Position numbers and translations under genes: made by a program
Notes under the pieces: generated by a model
What the model was told of the DNA's origin: nothing
The model's input: only the letters and a program-made list of their open reading frames with translations
Database searches by the model: none
Part shown: piece by piece, positions 44,304-52,870 of the stretch
How the letters are laid out: each line of letters opens with the position of its first letter
How positions within the stretch are numbered: the stretch's first letter is position 1
Origin: Halioxenophilus aromaticivorans
GTDB taxonomy: Bacteria; Pseudomonadota; Gammaproteobacteria; Pseudomonadales; Cellvibrionaceae
DNA: 64,000 bases
Direction of reading: 5' to 3'
Assembly: GCF_042850945.1 (NCBI RefSeq)
Contig: NZ_AP031496.1
Span: 1,612,001 to 1,676,000, forward strand

Positions 44304-44516
44304 TTAGTGCAGCTGGTCGTTACCTGGGTTATTTAACTGCTCGCTGAGTACCTCGTCGTACACTGGGCTGCCGGCAATGCGGTGGTTCTCGCTGGCCCAT
44401 TCACCTAGGTCTATCAACTTGCAGCGTTCGCTGCAGAAGGGCCTGTCTGGGAATTTATCGTTCCATTCCACGGTTTTCTCGCAGGTAGGGCAGGGGAGTG
44501 TGGTGGTTTTGGGCAT
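44304..44516 (-). CDS. yacG: DNA gyrase inhibitor YacG
   Basis: A 70-residue zinc protein with four cysteines (CPTC at 9-12, and FCSERCK with Cys at 28 and 32) and the DLGEWASE motif. In E. coli it binds GyrB and blocks DNA binding. It is normally the gene directly after coaE in pilBCD-coaE-yacG; here a toxin-antitoxin pair separates the two. Confidence 0.93.
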   Translation of the reverse strand: MPKTTTLPCPTCEKTVEWNDKFPDRPFCSERCKLIDLGEWASENHRIAGSPVYDEVLSEQLNNPGNDQLH

Positions 44517-44576
44517 GTCGATAAGTACCTGTTTTAGTTTGCTACACTAATGTAGGAGCAAATCTGCATTCTGTTT

Positions 44577-44861
44577 TTAGGCCTGTACAACGGCTAATTT
44601 TAAGCCTAAAGCTTTAGTAACCTTGGCCACTGTGGCAAATGACGGGTTGCCATCTGCAGAAAGCGCTTTATACAAGCCTTCGCGGGTTATACCCGTGTCT
44701 CTGGAAAGTTGGCTCATGTTATTTGCGCGCGCTACAACCCCGAGCGCCTGTAAAATAAAAGCAGGGTCGTTTCCGGCCTCTTCAACACTCGCTTCTAGGT
44801 ACGCTAGGATGTCTTCTGTGGTCTTCAAGTGATCCGCAGAATCCCATAATGTGGTTTTCAT
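44577..44861 (-). CDS. HTH antitoxin of a HigB/HigA-type module
   Basis: A 94-residue protein of the addiction-module antidote family. An N-terminal segment (WDSADHLKTTEDILAYLEA) is followed by a Cro/C1-type helix-turn-helix (NMSQLSRDTGITREGLYKAL) and SFATVAKVTKALGLKL. It lies 2 bases downstream of the toxin gene, the toxin-first order usual in this family, and should bind both the toxin and the shared operator near 45191. Confidence 0.92.
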   Translation of the reverse strand: MKTTLWDSADHLKTTEDILAYLEASVEEAGNDPAFILQALGVVARANNMSQLSRDTGITREGLYKALSADGNPSFATVAKVTKALGLKLAVVQA

Positions 44862-44863
44862 GG

Positions 44864-45160
44864 TTATCGCTCCAGTTGCCGAGCCAATTCTTTTGCTTTT
44901 GCGATGTCTCGCTTTTGGGAGCTTTTATCGCCCCCGCATAGCAATATTACGATTTCAGAGCCCTGCTGAGTAAAGTACACGCGATAACCCGGACCGTAAA
45001 ATATACGCAGTTCTCTAACGTTATCACCTTCGGATTTTACGTCACCGAAATGGCCAAATCTCAGCCGATCAATGCGTACCAGAATGCGTGCTTTTGCCTT
45101 AGAGTCCTTTATCTGATCAATCCAGCCGGCAAAGATGTGAGTCTTCCTTATCTCAATCAT
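44864..45160 (-). CDS. RelE/ParE-superfamily toxin (phage Gp49/HigB-like)
   Basis: A 98-residue basic toxin: EIRKTHIFAGWIDQIKDSKA, ARILVRIDRLRFGHFGDVKS, VRELRIFYGPGYRVYFTQQG and LLCGGDKSSQKRDIAKAKELA follow the family closely. Such toxins usually cleave mRNA at the ribosome. It appears full length. I see no ribosome binding site before the ATG, so translation may start on a very short or absent leader. It is inserted between coaE and yacG. Confidence 0.92.
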   Translation of the reverse strand: MIEIRKTHIFAGWIDQIKDSKAKARILVRIDRLRFGHFGDVKSEGDNVRELRIFYGPGYRVYFTQQGSEIVILLCGGDKSSQKRDIAKAKELARQLER

Positions 45161-45190
45161 CTAGGAACTGTAGTTAATAGTTGATTATGT

Positions 45191-45206
45191 GTCAACCATG
45201 GTTAAC
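45191..45206. promoter_or_regulatory. Near-perfect 16-bp palindrome, candidate toxin-antitoxin operator
   Basis: GTCAACCATGGTTAAC reads the same on both strands except for one pair. It lies 31 bases upstream of the toxin start and overlaps a minus-strand TTGACA (45195-45190). A TACAGT 17 bases on (45172-45167) or a nearer CATAAT (45189-45184) could be the -10. Autoregulation by the HTH antitoxin is expected. Confidence 0.6.
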
Positions 45207-45215
45207 AGGTGGTGT

Positions 45216-45818
45216 TTAGGCTTCAGCCAACAACAGCAGTTGCCGGTGAATATCATCCACTTGTAGATACAGGCTGGCCAGGTCGGCGCTGTTGTCGATC
45301 ACAAAGTTTGCGGCGGCGGAGCGTTGCTCGCGGGTGGCTTGGGCGGCCATGATGTTACGCACCAATTGCTCTGTGTTGCCATCCCGGGCCATGGTGCGCT
45401 CCAATTGAATGGCCTCGGGAACATCCACCACAACCACGTTATCCACCATCTCTTTTTGGTTGGATTCCACCAACAAGGGCGAAACCAACAGGGCGTAGGG
45501 ACTGGTGGCGGCTTGCAAAAAGTCTGCAATGCGCTGGCGAATCAGCGGGTGTAGCAGCGATTCTAACCAGGTTTTGTGCTCGGCATTGTTGAAGATGATC
45601 TCGCGCAGCTTGGCCCGGTTGAGCTCGCCATTGGCTAACAAGACATCCGGGCCAAAGCGCTCGGCAATGGCGGCCAGCGCCGGTTGGCCGGGTTCTACGA
45701 CTTCGCGGGCGGCTACATCGGCGTCTATGGCCGCTATGCCGTGTTCGGTAAACCGGGCCGCGGCGGCGGATTTGCCACTACCAATGCCACCGGTTAAACC
45801 AACGATAAAATCACTCAT
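45216..45818 (-). CDS. coaE: Dephospho-CoA kinase
   Basis: A 200-residue P-loop kinase for the last step of coenzyme A synthesis. The Walker A loop VGLTGGIGSGKSAAA lies at residues 6-20; AIDADVAAREVV, HPLIRQRI and LVSPLLVE follow. It belongs to the pilB-pilC-pilD-coaE block but begins 216 bases after pilD, a gap in which I see no gene. Confidence 0.95.
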   Translation of the reverse strand: MSDFIVGLTGGIGSGKSAAAARFTEHGIAAIDADVAAREVVEPGQPALAAIAERFGPDVLLANGELNRAKLREIIFNNAEHKTWLESLLHPLIRQRIADFLQAATSPYALLVSPLLVESNQKEMVDNVVVVDVPEAIQLERTMARDGNTEQLVRNIMAAQATREQRSAAANFVIDNSADLASLYLQVDDIHRQLLLLAEA

Positions 45819-46034
45819 TTACTGCACTACTCAGTTACTCAAAAAAACAACACCTAAACACGGGCTATTATGAGCGGCCAAGTAAGCGGCTGCAAACCTG
45901 GATTGTTGGGTTGGTAAAACAGACTTGGTAAGCAAAAGGCAGAGGCAGCCCCACACATTGCCATGCCGAGCTTTGCCCCGGCATTTTCAGCCGTTAAATG
46001 CTGAGCACGCGCGGAGCTGGTGCTATTGCTAGTG

Positions 46035-46898
46035 CTAAGAACCAGAGTACTGCAAATACGCCCCGGTGATTTGGTGGCCCCAAAGCATGGCCACCCAGCC
46101 GGCAATGGCCAGGTAAGGCCCAAAGGGAATAGGGGTAGACTTTTCTTTGCCTTGCAAAGCCAGCATGGCCACGCCCAACACCGCCCCCACCAGGCTAGAT
46201 AAAATAATGGTTAATGGCAGCAGCTGCCAGCCAAACCAGGCGCCCAGCGCCGCCAGCAATTTAAAATCACCAAAGCCCATGCCTTCTTTGCCGGTGAGTA
46301 ATTTAAACGCCCAATACACACTCCATAAAATCAAATAACCGGCGGCGGCGCCGAACACAGCGCTGTGTAAATCGGTCAATAATCCTTGGCTATTGATCAG
46401 TAAGCCCGCCCACAGAAGAGGTAGGGTGATGGAATCTGGCAGTAGCTGGTGATCGATATCGATCATGGTTAGGCTGATTAAACACCAGGTAAAAAACAGC
46501 AGTGCCAACAACTGTGGGCCGTAGCCTATATGCCAAGCAACAAAGGCGCTCAGTGCGCCGGTGGCCAGTTCCACCAACGGGTAGCGCGCAGCGATGGGGG
46601 TTTTGCAGTGGCCGCACTTGCCGCGTAACAACAGGTAACTGAGCACCGGAATATTTTGCCAAGGCTTAATGGCCGTGTGGCACTTGGGGCAAGTGGAGGC
46701 CGGCTGGGCCAAGTTAAACGGCGTTTTTAGTGGGGTGGGGTTTTCTTGCTCTAGATAGTCGTAGCACTCTTGCCGCCACTGGTTTTGCATCATCACCGGC
46801 AGGCGGTAAATCACCACATTTAAAAAGCTGCCAATACACAGGCCCAAAATAAACACCACCGGTAGTAATACCGGTGGGTAGGAAAGAAAATCGTACAT
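46035..46898 (-). CDS. pilD: Prepilin peptidase / N-methyltransferase PilD
   Basis: A 287-residue polytopic membrane aspartyl protease that cleaves prepilin leaders and methylates the new N-terminus. The cytoplasmic loop has two CxxC pairs (CPKC, and GKCGHC). The catalytic aspartates lie in DIDHQLLPD and in GMGFGDFKLLAALGAW. It should process the PilA encoded at 50343. It lies 20 bases after pilC on the same strand. Confidence 0.95.
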   Translation of the reverse strand: MYDFLSYPPVLLPVVFILGLCIGSFLNVVIYRLPVMMQNQWRQECYDYLEQENPTPLKTPFNLAQPASTCPKCHTAIKPWQNIPVLSYLLLRGKCGHCKTPIAARYPLVELATGALSAFVAWHIGYGPQLLALLFFTWCLISLTMIDIDHQLLPDSITLPLLWAGLLINSQGLLTDLHSAVFGAAAGYLILWSVYWAFKLLTGKEGMGFGDFKLLAALGAWFGWQLLPLTIILSSLVGAVLGVAMLALQGKEKSTPIPFGPYLAIAGWVAMLWGHQITGAYLQYSGS

Positions 46899-46918
46899 GA
46901 ATCAGTTGCCGGGCGGGA

Positions 46919-48139
46919 TTAAACAGCTTGGCCGATTTGGAAGATGGGCATATACATAGCCACCATTAAACCACCAATTAAAATACCCAGTACAGCCATA
47001 ATCATGGGCTCTAACAGTGTGGTTAGGTTGTCCACTAGGTTATCAACGGATTCCTCGTAAAACTGGGCGACTTTATCCAGCATGTCGTCCAACGCGCCGG
47101 ACTCTTCACCAATGGCCGTCATCTGCAGCAGCATAGAAGGAAATTGGCCGGTGGCGCGCATGGAGGTGTTCATTTGTATACCCGTGGATACGTCATCGCG
47201 TACGCGGTGGGTGGTTTCTTCGAAGATTTTGTTCCCGGTGGCACCGGCCACGGAATCCAATGCATCAATCAGCGGTACACCGGCGGCAAAGGTAGTGGAG
47301 AGCGTGCGCGCAAAGCGGGCAATAATGGATTCGTACACAATTTTGCCCACAATGGGCACCTTTAAAATGTACCGGTCGCAGATTTTGGCGAAAGCCTCTG
47401 AGCGCTTTTTAGCCTCTAAGAATACAAACACAAAGGCAACCATGCCGATTAAAATTATTAACCACATTTCTTGCACGGTTTCGGATAAGTTCATTACAAA
47501 CTGGGTAAAGGCCGGCAGCTCGGCACCAAAACTGGAAAAGGTTTCGGCAAACTGGGGTACCACTTTAACCAACAAAATACCGGTAACCACAACAGCCACC
47601 ACCACAACGGCGATAGGATAAGTCATGGCCTTTTTAATTTTGGCTTTCATTTGTTCGGTTTTTTCTTTGTAGGTGGCAATGCGATCCAGCATGGTCTCCA
47701 ACGCACCGGCCTGCTCGCCGGATTCCACCAAGTTACAGAACAAATCGTCAAAGTACTTTGGTTGCTTGGCCAGTGCTGAGGCAAAGCTGTTACCCGAGGA
47801 GACATCTTCGCGTATGTCCAGCACCAGCTTGCGCAGGGAGGGGTTCTCTAAGCCATCGGCTACGATGTCAAAGCTTTGCACCAGGGGTACGCCGGCTTTC
47901 ATCATGGTGGCCATTTGCCGGGTGAATATGGCGATGTCCTGGGGGGCGATTTTTTTGCCGCCACCCCCAAATAATGGCTTTGGCTTCTTTTTAACCTGGG
48001 CCGGGACAATACCTTTTTTGCGCAGTTGGGCTTTTACAATGGCGCTGCTAACGCCTTTGGTTTCGCCTTGGATTTTGTTGCCTTTTTTGTCTACGCCTTT
48101 GTAGGTAAAAACGCTTTCAGAGGGTGCTGTAGCTGCCAT
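46919..48139 (-). CDS. pilC: Type IV pilus inner-membrane platform protein PilC
   Basis: A 406-residue polytopic protein with two tandem T2SF domains: IFTRQMATMMKAGVPLVQSF, and later FARTLSTTFAAGVPLIDALD. Three or four membrane segments end at GLMVAMYMPIFQIGQAV. It is the platform turned by PilB during pilus extension. Start ATG is 5 bases after the pilB stop. Confidence 0.95.
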   Translation of the reverse strand: MAATAPSESVFTYKGVDKKGNKIQGETKGVSSAIVKAQLRKKGIVPAQVKKKPKPLFGGGGKKIAPQDIAIFTRQMATMMKAGVPLVQSFDIVADGLENPSLRKLVLDIREDVSSGNSFASALAKQPKYFDDLFCNLVESGEQAGALETMLDRIATYKEKTEQMKAKIKKAMTYPIAVVVVAVVVTGILLVKVVPQFAETFSSFGAELPAFTQFVMNLSETVQEMWLIILIGMVAFVFVFLEAKKRSEAFAKICDRYILKVPIVGKIVYESIIARFARTLSTTFAAGVPLIDALDSVAGATGNKIFEETTHRVRDDVSTGIQMNTSMRATGQFPSMLLQMTAIGEESGALDDMLDKVAQFYEESVDNLVDNLTTLLEPMIMAVLGILIGGLMVAMYMPIFQIGQAV

Positions 48140-48144
48140 TAAAG

Positions 48145-49869
48145 TTAATCCTTGGTGACTCGGTTAGCCTCTTCGAGGCTGGTAACGCCTATAGCCGCCT
48201 TACGCAGCGCAGAAATTCGCAGATTGTTAAAGCCCTCTTTGCGGGCTTGGTCTGCAATCTGAATGGAGTTACCACCTTCCATTATAATGCGAGAAATACT
48301 ATCGGTGATGCGAACCACTTCGTACACACCCACTCGCCCCTTATAACCTTTACTGCAGGCATCGCAGCCAACGGGTTGGTATAGCGCCAACTCTTCCCGG
48401 GGGATGCCAATATTATCAAAGCCTTCTTCGGTTAAAATTTCATCCGGTATATCCTCGGCCGGTTTTTTACAGCTAGGGCATAAGCGCCGGGCCAGCCGCT
48501 GGGCAATAATCACGCTTACCGAGGTGGCCACGTTAAACGCTGGTACGCCCATATTTAACAGCCGGGTGAGGGTTTCTGGGGCGCTGTTGGTGTGGAGGGT
48601 AGACAGCACCAAGTGGCCGGTTTGGGCCGCTTTAATGGCGATTTCGGCGGTTTCCAGATCTCGAATCTCGCCCACCATCACCACGTCTGGGTCTTGCCGT
48701 AAGAAGGATCGCAGTGCCTCGGCAAAGGTTAGGCCCACTTTAGAGTTCATATTGACCTGGTTAATGCCTTCCAGGTTAATCTCTACCGGGTCTTCCGCTG
48801 TGGAGATATTACATTCTTCCGTATTTAGGATATTCAGCCCCGTATAGAGCGATACCGTTTTACCCGAGCCGGTAGGCCCGGTTACCAAAATCATACCCTG
48901 GGGCTGGGCCAGGGCATCCATAAAGATCTTTTTCTGGTCTTCCTCATAGCCTAGGGCATCAATACCCAATTTGGCACTGCTTGGGTCCAATATCCGCAAT
49001 ACTATCTTTTCGCCAAACAACGTTGGCAATGAGTTGACCCGAAAATCAATGGCCCGGGTTTTGGACAACTTCATTTTAATGCGGCCATCCTGGGGTATAC
49101 GCCGTTCGGAGATATCCATTTGCGACATCACCTTTAACCGGGCGGAGATTCGGGTGGCCAGCGAGGAGGGCGGCTTGGCCACCTCGGTTAATATGCCATC
49201 CCGGCGAAAACGCACACGGTAGGTCTTCTCGTAGGGCTCAAAGTGAATATCCGAGGCGCCAGATTTAATGGCATCCAACAATACTTTGTTCACAAACCTT
49301 ACGATGGGGGCTTCGTCTACGTCGGAGTCGTCATCATCCTGGGCATCTGGGTCAAAGGCTTCTACGTCTAGGTCTTCTAAAGAGTCGTCATCCAACCCGC
49401 CTAGGGAATCACCTAGGGATTCATCTTCACTATTAAGGTAGGCCTCTAACGCTTTTTGCAGTTTGTCACTTTCTACCAGTACCGCATCGGTACTAAGGCC
49501 GGTGTTAAATTTAATTTCATCGATGGCTTGCAGGTTGGTAGGGTCCGCGATGCCAATAAACAGTCGGTTGCCGCGTTTAAACAAGGGTAAGGCATGGTGT
49601 TTGTGCAATAATTTGGCGTCTACCAGCTTGCGCGGCATGGCCTCTGGCCGCAGGGTGCTTAAATCAAACACCGGGGTGCCAAATTCGTCGCCGGCGGCCT
49701 GGGCAATTTTAGCCGCCGCAACCAGGTTGGCGTTGGTGAGGTACCAAGCAAAGGGAATGCGCTCCGCCTTAGCCTTAACCAAAGCGTTTTTGGCGTCATC
49801 CTCTGAAAGTAAGCCATCGTTTACCAGCCGGCGTGCTAAGCCGCTTAGATTAATTTCCTGTTGTGCCAT
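48145..49869 (-). CDS. pilB: Type IV pilus extension ATPase PilB
   Basis: A 574-residue hexameric ATPase. The N-terminal MshEN-type domain (LSGLARRLVNDGLLSEDDA) is followed by the RecA-like core with Walker A VTGPTGSGKTVSLYTGL, Asp box, MVGEIRDLETAEIAIKAAQTG and the tetracysteine zinc knuckle (CPSCKK and CDACSKG). An acidic linker (near residues 165-185) is notable but not unusual. I start at the ATG at 49869; the frame upstream is not family sequence. Confidence 0.96.
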   Translation of the reverse strand: MAQQEINLSGLARRLVNDGLLSEDDAKNALVKAKAERIPFAWYLTNANLVAAAKIAQAAGDEFGTPVFDLSTLRPEAMPRKLVDAKLLHKHHALPLFKRGNRLFIGIADPTNLQAIDEIKFNTGLSTDAVLVESDKLQKALEAYLNSEDESLGDSLGGLDDDSLEDLDVEAFDPDAQDDDDSDVDEAPIVRFVNKVLLDAIKSGASDIHFEPYEKTYRVRFRRDGILTEVAKPPSSLATRISARLKVMSQMDISERRIPQDGRIKMKLSKTRAIDFRVNSLPTLFGEKIVLRILDPSSAKLGIDALGYEEDQKKIFMDALAQPQGMILVTGPTGSGKTVSLYTGLNILNTEECNISTAEDPVEINLEGINQVNMNSKVGLTFAEALRSFLRQDPDVVMVGEIRDLETAEIAIKAAQTGHLVLSTLHTNSAPETLTRLLNMGVPAFNVATSVSVIIAQRLARRLCPSCKKPAEDIPDEILTEEGFDNIGIPREELALYQPVGCDACSKGYKGRVGVYEVVRITDSISRIIMEGGNSIQIADQARKEGFNNLRISALRKAAIGVTSLEEANRVTKD

Positions 49870-50342
49870 AGTAATGCCAAAAAATGCGCCAAAAAAAGAG
49901 AGCTTATGCTGCACCTAAAGCCACAGCGATTAGCTATAACCTTAGGCAAAGTGACCAGATGTCACAAAGTTTCGTAAATTATTTAGGTTATCGGCAATCT
50001 TCTAAAAAATATAGGCTATGTTTACTTTGGTTGCGGCGATACCGAAGTCTTTCGCCTAAATTTGGTAACCATTCAGCATAAAATTTAATCGTGTGACAAA
50101 AATCGTCAGTAACAGACGCATCAAGTCATCCAGCACGGCTAAATTGGCAACAAAATCTGAGTGGCTTATACAAGTTTTTGGTTGTAAAGGCAGTGTAAAG
50201 CGCGCAGGCAGTGGAGGGCTAAATTAATTTTCAATGTTGGCCCAGCCATTGCTAAAACCCCTAGCAAGGCACCAACGTCATCGGTTAACGCCAACCAAAG
50301 GATGTGTGGCAGGCCCATTTGATTTTTAACTGGAGAGTTCCT
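49870..50342. other. Divergent regulatory region between pilB and pilA
   Basis: A 473-base gap holding the promoters for pilBCD and pilA. A short open frame near 49884-50081 has no support. The pilA leader contains a small hairpin (TTGCTA/TAGCAA near 50252). I could not find a convincing -24/-12 sigma-54 site. Confidence 0.55.
50144..50172 (+). promoter_or_regulatory. Sigma-70-type promoter candidate for pilA
   Basis: TTGGCA (50144-50149) and TATACA (50167-50172) are separated by exactly 17 bases. This would give a leader of about 165 bases before the pilin start. Confidence 0.5.
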
Positions 50343-50798
50343 ATGAAACAACAAGCACAAGCAGGTTTTACCCTAATCGAATTGATGATCGTTGTTGCGA
50401 TTATCGGTATTTTGGCAGCAGTTGCACTGCCCGCCTACCAAGACTACACCGCCCGTTCTCAGGTTTCTGAGGCAGTAACCTTGGCTTCTGGTTTGAAGGC
50501 CACTGTGTCTGAGATATACGCAACTGAAGGGACGTTCGATGAAGCTGATAGTGAAGACAAAGGTTTGCCTGCAGCCGCTGATGTGAAAGGTAACTATGTC
50601 CAAGAGGTTGAGGTTACAAATGGCGTCATCGTTGCGCTCATGGCCAGCTCTGGCATTGGCGAGCAGATTCAAGATAAAACTCTTACCTTGAGCCCTTCAA
50701 CTACCGCTGGCTCAATTACCTGGGTTTGTGGTGGCGCGTCGAAAGATTCCACAAATGGCATTGCTGACAAGTACCTGCCTGCTGAATGTCGTAGCTAA
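50343..50798 (+). CDS. pilA: Type IV major pilin PilA
   Basis: A 151-residue type IVa prepilin. The short leader MKQQAQAG is cut after G8; mature F1 and E5 (E13 of the precursor) lie in FTLIELMIVVAIIGILAAVA, the N-terminal helix. Two cysteines near the C-terminus (CGGAS and the last CRS) should form the D-loop disulfide. The protein ends in serine; in some Pseudomonas pilins a C-terminal serine is the O-glycosylation site. It is divergent from pilB and followed by a terminator and a glycan operon. Confidence 0.95.
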   Translation: MKQQAQAGFTLIELMIVVAIIGILAAVALPAYQDYTARSQVSEAVTLASGLKATVSEIYATEGTFDEADSEDKGLPAAADVKGNYVQEVEVTNGVIVALMASSGIGEQIQDKTLTLSPSTTAGSITWVCGGASKDSTNGIADKYLPAECRS

Positions 50799-50820
50799 AG
50801 TAACGCTAACTTGGTCAAGA

Positions 50821-50846
50821 AAGCCGCCTCTTGGCGGCTTTTTTGT
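50821..50846 (+). terminator. Terminator after pilA
   Basis: Stem AAGCCGCC (50821-50828) pairs with GGCGGCTT (50833-50840) across TCTT and enters a T-run. It separates pilA from the glycan operon. Confidence 0.88.
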
Positions 50847-50920
50847 GTCATTTGATGTTAGAAGTCTCTAATTTATCCGAGACATGATACAGCTACACAT
50901 GCATAACGGTATAAAATCAA

Positions 50921-52870
50921 ATGGTATGCCCGCGGGTTATAAATATTTCATTTTGCGTTGGGTTGGGATTCCTGGTTTTCAGTTATTCGTTTGGGCTTGG
51001 GGCTGGGTTTTTACTCGATGACTACGCAACGCTACCTTACCTAGGGCAATGGGGGGAGGTTAATACTTTTTCCAAATTTAAAGAATTTATTGGCAGCGGT
51101 TTCACAGGGCCCACTGGCCGGCCTGTAACGTTAGTTTCTTTCTTGCTGAACAGTAATGAATGGCCCACCGAGCCACGCTACTTTTTAGTCACAAATCTCG
51201 CTATACATCTTGCTAACACCTGTTTGGCCTATCTGTTTTTACGACGTTTCCTCACGTTAGTGAAGCAAAAAAACGCAGCGCTAATTGCATTGTTTTCCGG
51301 CTTGATTTGGGCTGCGCATCCTTATCTTGTGTCTACCGTTCTCTATATTGTTCAACGGATGGTGTTGCTTGCAGTATTCTTTAATCTTCTAGCTCTAATA
51401 TTTTATTTGGCAGCCAGATCCAGGCTAGTTGGTGGCCGAGCGCGGGCTAGCGGGCCGATGTGGTTCTTGGCAGTGCTCTGTTCAATATTGGCGGTTGCAT
51501 CAAAAGAAATCTCGATATTAATCCCATTGCAGGTTGGCTTAATCGAACTGACCCTTGCTGCATTCAAAGTGGCACCACTATATCGCCACAAGTCGGATCC
51601 ATTGATAGTTGGTCATAGTCTATGCCGTTGGCTCTTCGGATTTGGCGTTCTACTGCCGACAGCCGTGATTGCGCTGTATTTGTTTATTCCCCTTTGTTAC
51701 GAACTAGGGCATTGGCTGCAGTCTGGTCAAGCAGGACCTTCAGTGCGAGAATTCACTCTCACCGAACGATTGCTCACACAACAGAGAGTGGTAGGTGATT
51801 ATCTACGGGCATTTTTCCTGCCACCGATTCAAACTGCCGGTGTGTTCTGGGATGGATACGGGTGGTCCCGAAGCTTACGTAACCCCATTTCTACACTTGT
51901 GTGGTCAATTGTCCATCTCGTTTTGGTGATTTCGGCTTTTTCCTTTCGTAAGCGGCTGCCTTTGGTTGGCTTTGGTGTGTTGTGGTTTTATATCGGCCAT
52001 ATTTTGGAATCGTCAACGGTAATGTTGGAACTGAAATTCGAACATAGAACGTATCTACCGTTTTTAGGCTTATCTTTAGCGGCTACGGCATTACTATTTT
52101 CTGTCCCATACAGTATTCGCTACAAAACAGCAGTTCTGGCGGGGATTTTCGCTTGTCTATGTTTTTTGTTATTTATGAGAGCAAGTCTCTGGGGTAAGCC
52201 AGAAAAATCCTATCTTGTTTGGATGAATGAGAACCCAAGCAGTACGAGAGCCATTGAAAGTGCTCTAGTCGCGTATAGTAGTATGAATAACACAGAGGAA
52301 CTCATACCACTGTTGCTGGAAAAAGCTATATCGCACCACAATGCACAACCAGGCATATATCTGCAGGCATTTACATATAGTTGTTCGAAAGGACTACAAT
52401 TGCCTGTCAATTACGATGAGATAAAAACCAGGCTTAAAACTGGTTCAAGAGATTGGCGTGTGGAAAGCATGCTAAGAATACTTTTGCAAGAGATTCTGCA
52501 TGGTCGCTGCTCTGTGTCGCTCTCGCAATTTAAACAGTTGACTAGGGCGGTTCTCCAAAATGGAAAATACGATGGAACTGGAGTGCCGGTTGCGATTTCC
52601 AGTCTTCAAGCTGAGGCAGAACTGGTTATGGGCGATACTGCATTAGCTGAATCCTATTTTATGGCTCAAGAGCACGGTAAACTTCCATTGTCTTTGTTGA
52701 TGAACCAATCACTGTTCATGGCAAACCATGGCTCAATCAAGGTTGCTGCACAGAACCTTCGAGCTGGTTTGCAACAGCCTTTCGAGGCTAGCGAGTATCT
52801 GATTGAACAGGCTGAGGATATGCTTAGTAAAATTGAAAAAGATATAAAAATTGAGAGCGACGATGAATAA
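50921..52870 (+). CDS. Large polytopic membrane protein, GT-C glycosyltransferase-like
   Basis: A 649-residue protein with about ten membrane segments in the first 430 residues and a soluble helical, TPR-like tail. An Asp pair in the first periplasmic loop (FLLDDYATLPYL) and the GRPVTLVSFLL and TNLAIHLANTCLAYL stretches resemble GT-C enzymes that use lipid-linked sugars. Position directly after pilA, next to a polyprenyl-phosphate-sugar-synthase-like gene, suggests pilin or glycan glycosylation; that is inference. A polymerase or ligase for a surface glycan is the alternative. The ATG at 50921 has a weak ribosome site. It overlaps the next gene by 8 bases. Confidence 0.6.
   Translation: MVCPRVINISFCVGLGFLVFSYSFGLGAGFLLDDYATLPYLGQWGEVNTFSKFKEFIGSGFTGPTGRPVTLVSFLLNSNEWPTEPRYFLVTNLAIHLANTCLAYLFLRRFLTLVKQKNAALIALFSGLIWAAHPYLVSTVLYIVQRMVLLAVFFNLLALIFYLAARSRLVGGRARASGPMWFLAVLCSILAVASKEISILIPLQVGLIELTLAAFKVAPLYRHKSDPLIVGHSLCRWLFGFGVLLPTAVIALYLFIPLCYELGHWLQSGQAGPSVREFTLTERLLTQQRVVGDYLRAFFLPPIQTAGVFWDGYGWSRSLRNPISTLVWSIVHLVLVISAFSFRKRLPLVGFGVLWFYIGHILESSTVMLELKFEHRTYLPFLGLSLAATALLFSVPYSIRYKTAVLAGIFACLCFLLFMRASLWGKPEKSYLVWMNENPSSTRAIESALVAYSSMNNTEELIPLLLEKAISHHNAQPGIYLQAFTYSCSKGLQLPVNYDEIKTRLKTGSRDWRVESMLRILLQEILHGRCSVSLSQFKQLTRAVLQNGKYDGTGVPVAISSLQAEAELVMGDTALAESYFMAQEHGKLPLSLLMNQSLFMANHGSIKVAAQNLRAGLQQPFEASEYLIEQAEDMLSKIEKDIKIESDDE

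Noticed and set aside
45854..46123. An 89-codon minus-strand frame between pilD and coaE
   Set aside because: It overlaps the end of pilD in another frame and has no family features.
49884..50081. A 65-codon plus-strand frame in the pilB-pilA gap
   Set aside because: It starts inside the pilB 5' end and lacks a ribosome site or recognisable sequence.
50101..50342. Sigma-54 (-24/-12) promoter for pilA
   Set aside because: TGGCA occurrences at 50145 and 50308 lack a GC at the correct -12 spacing.
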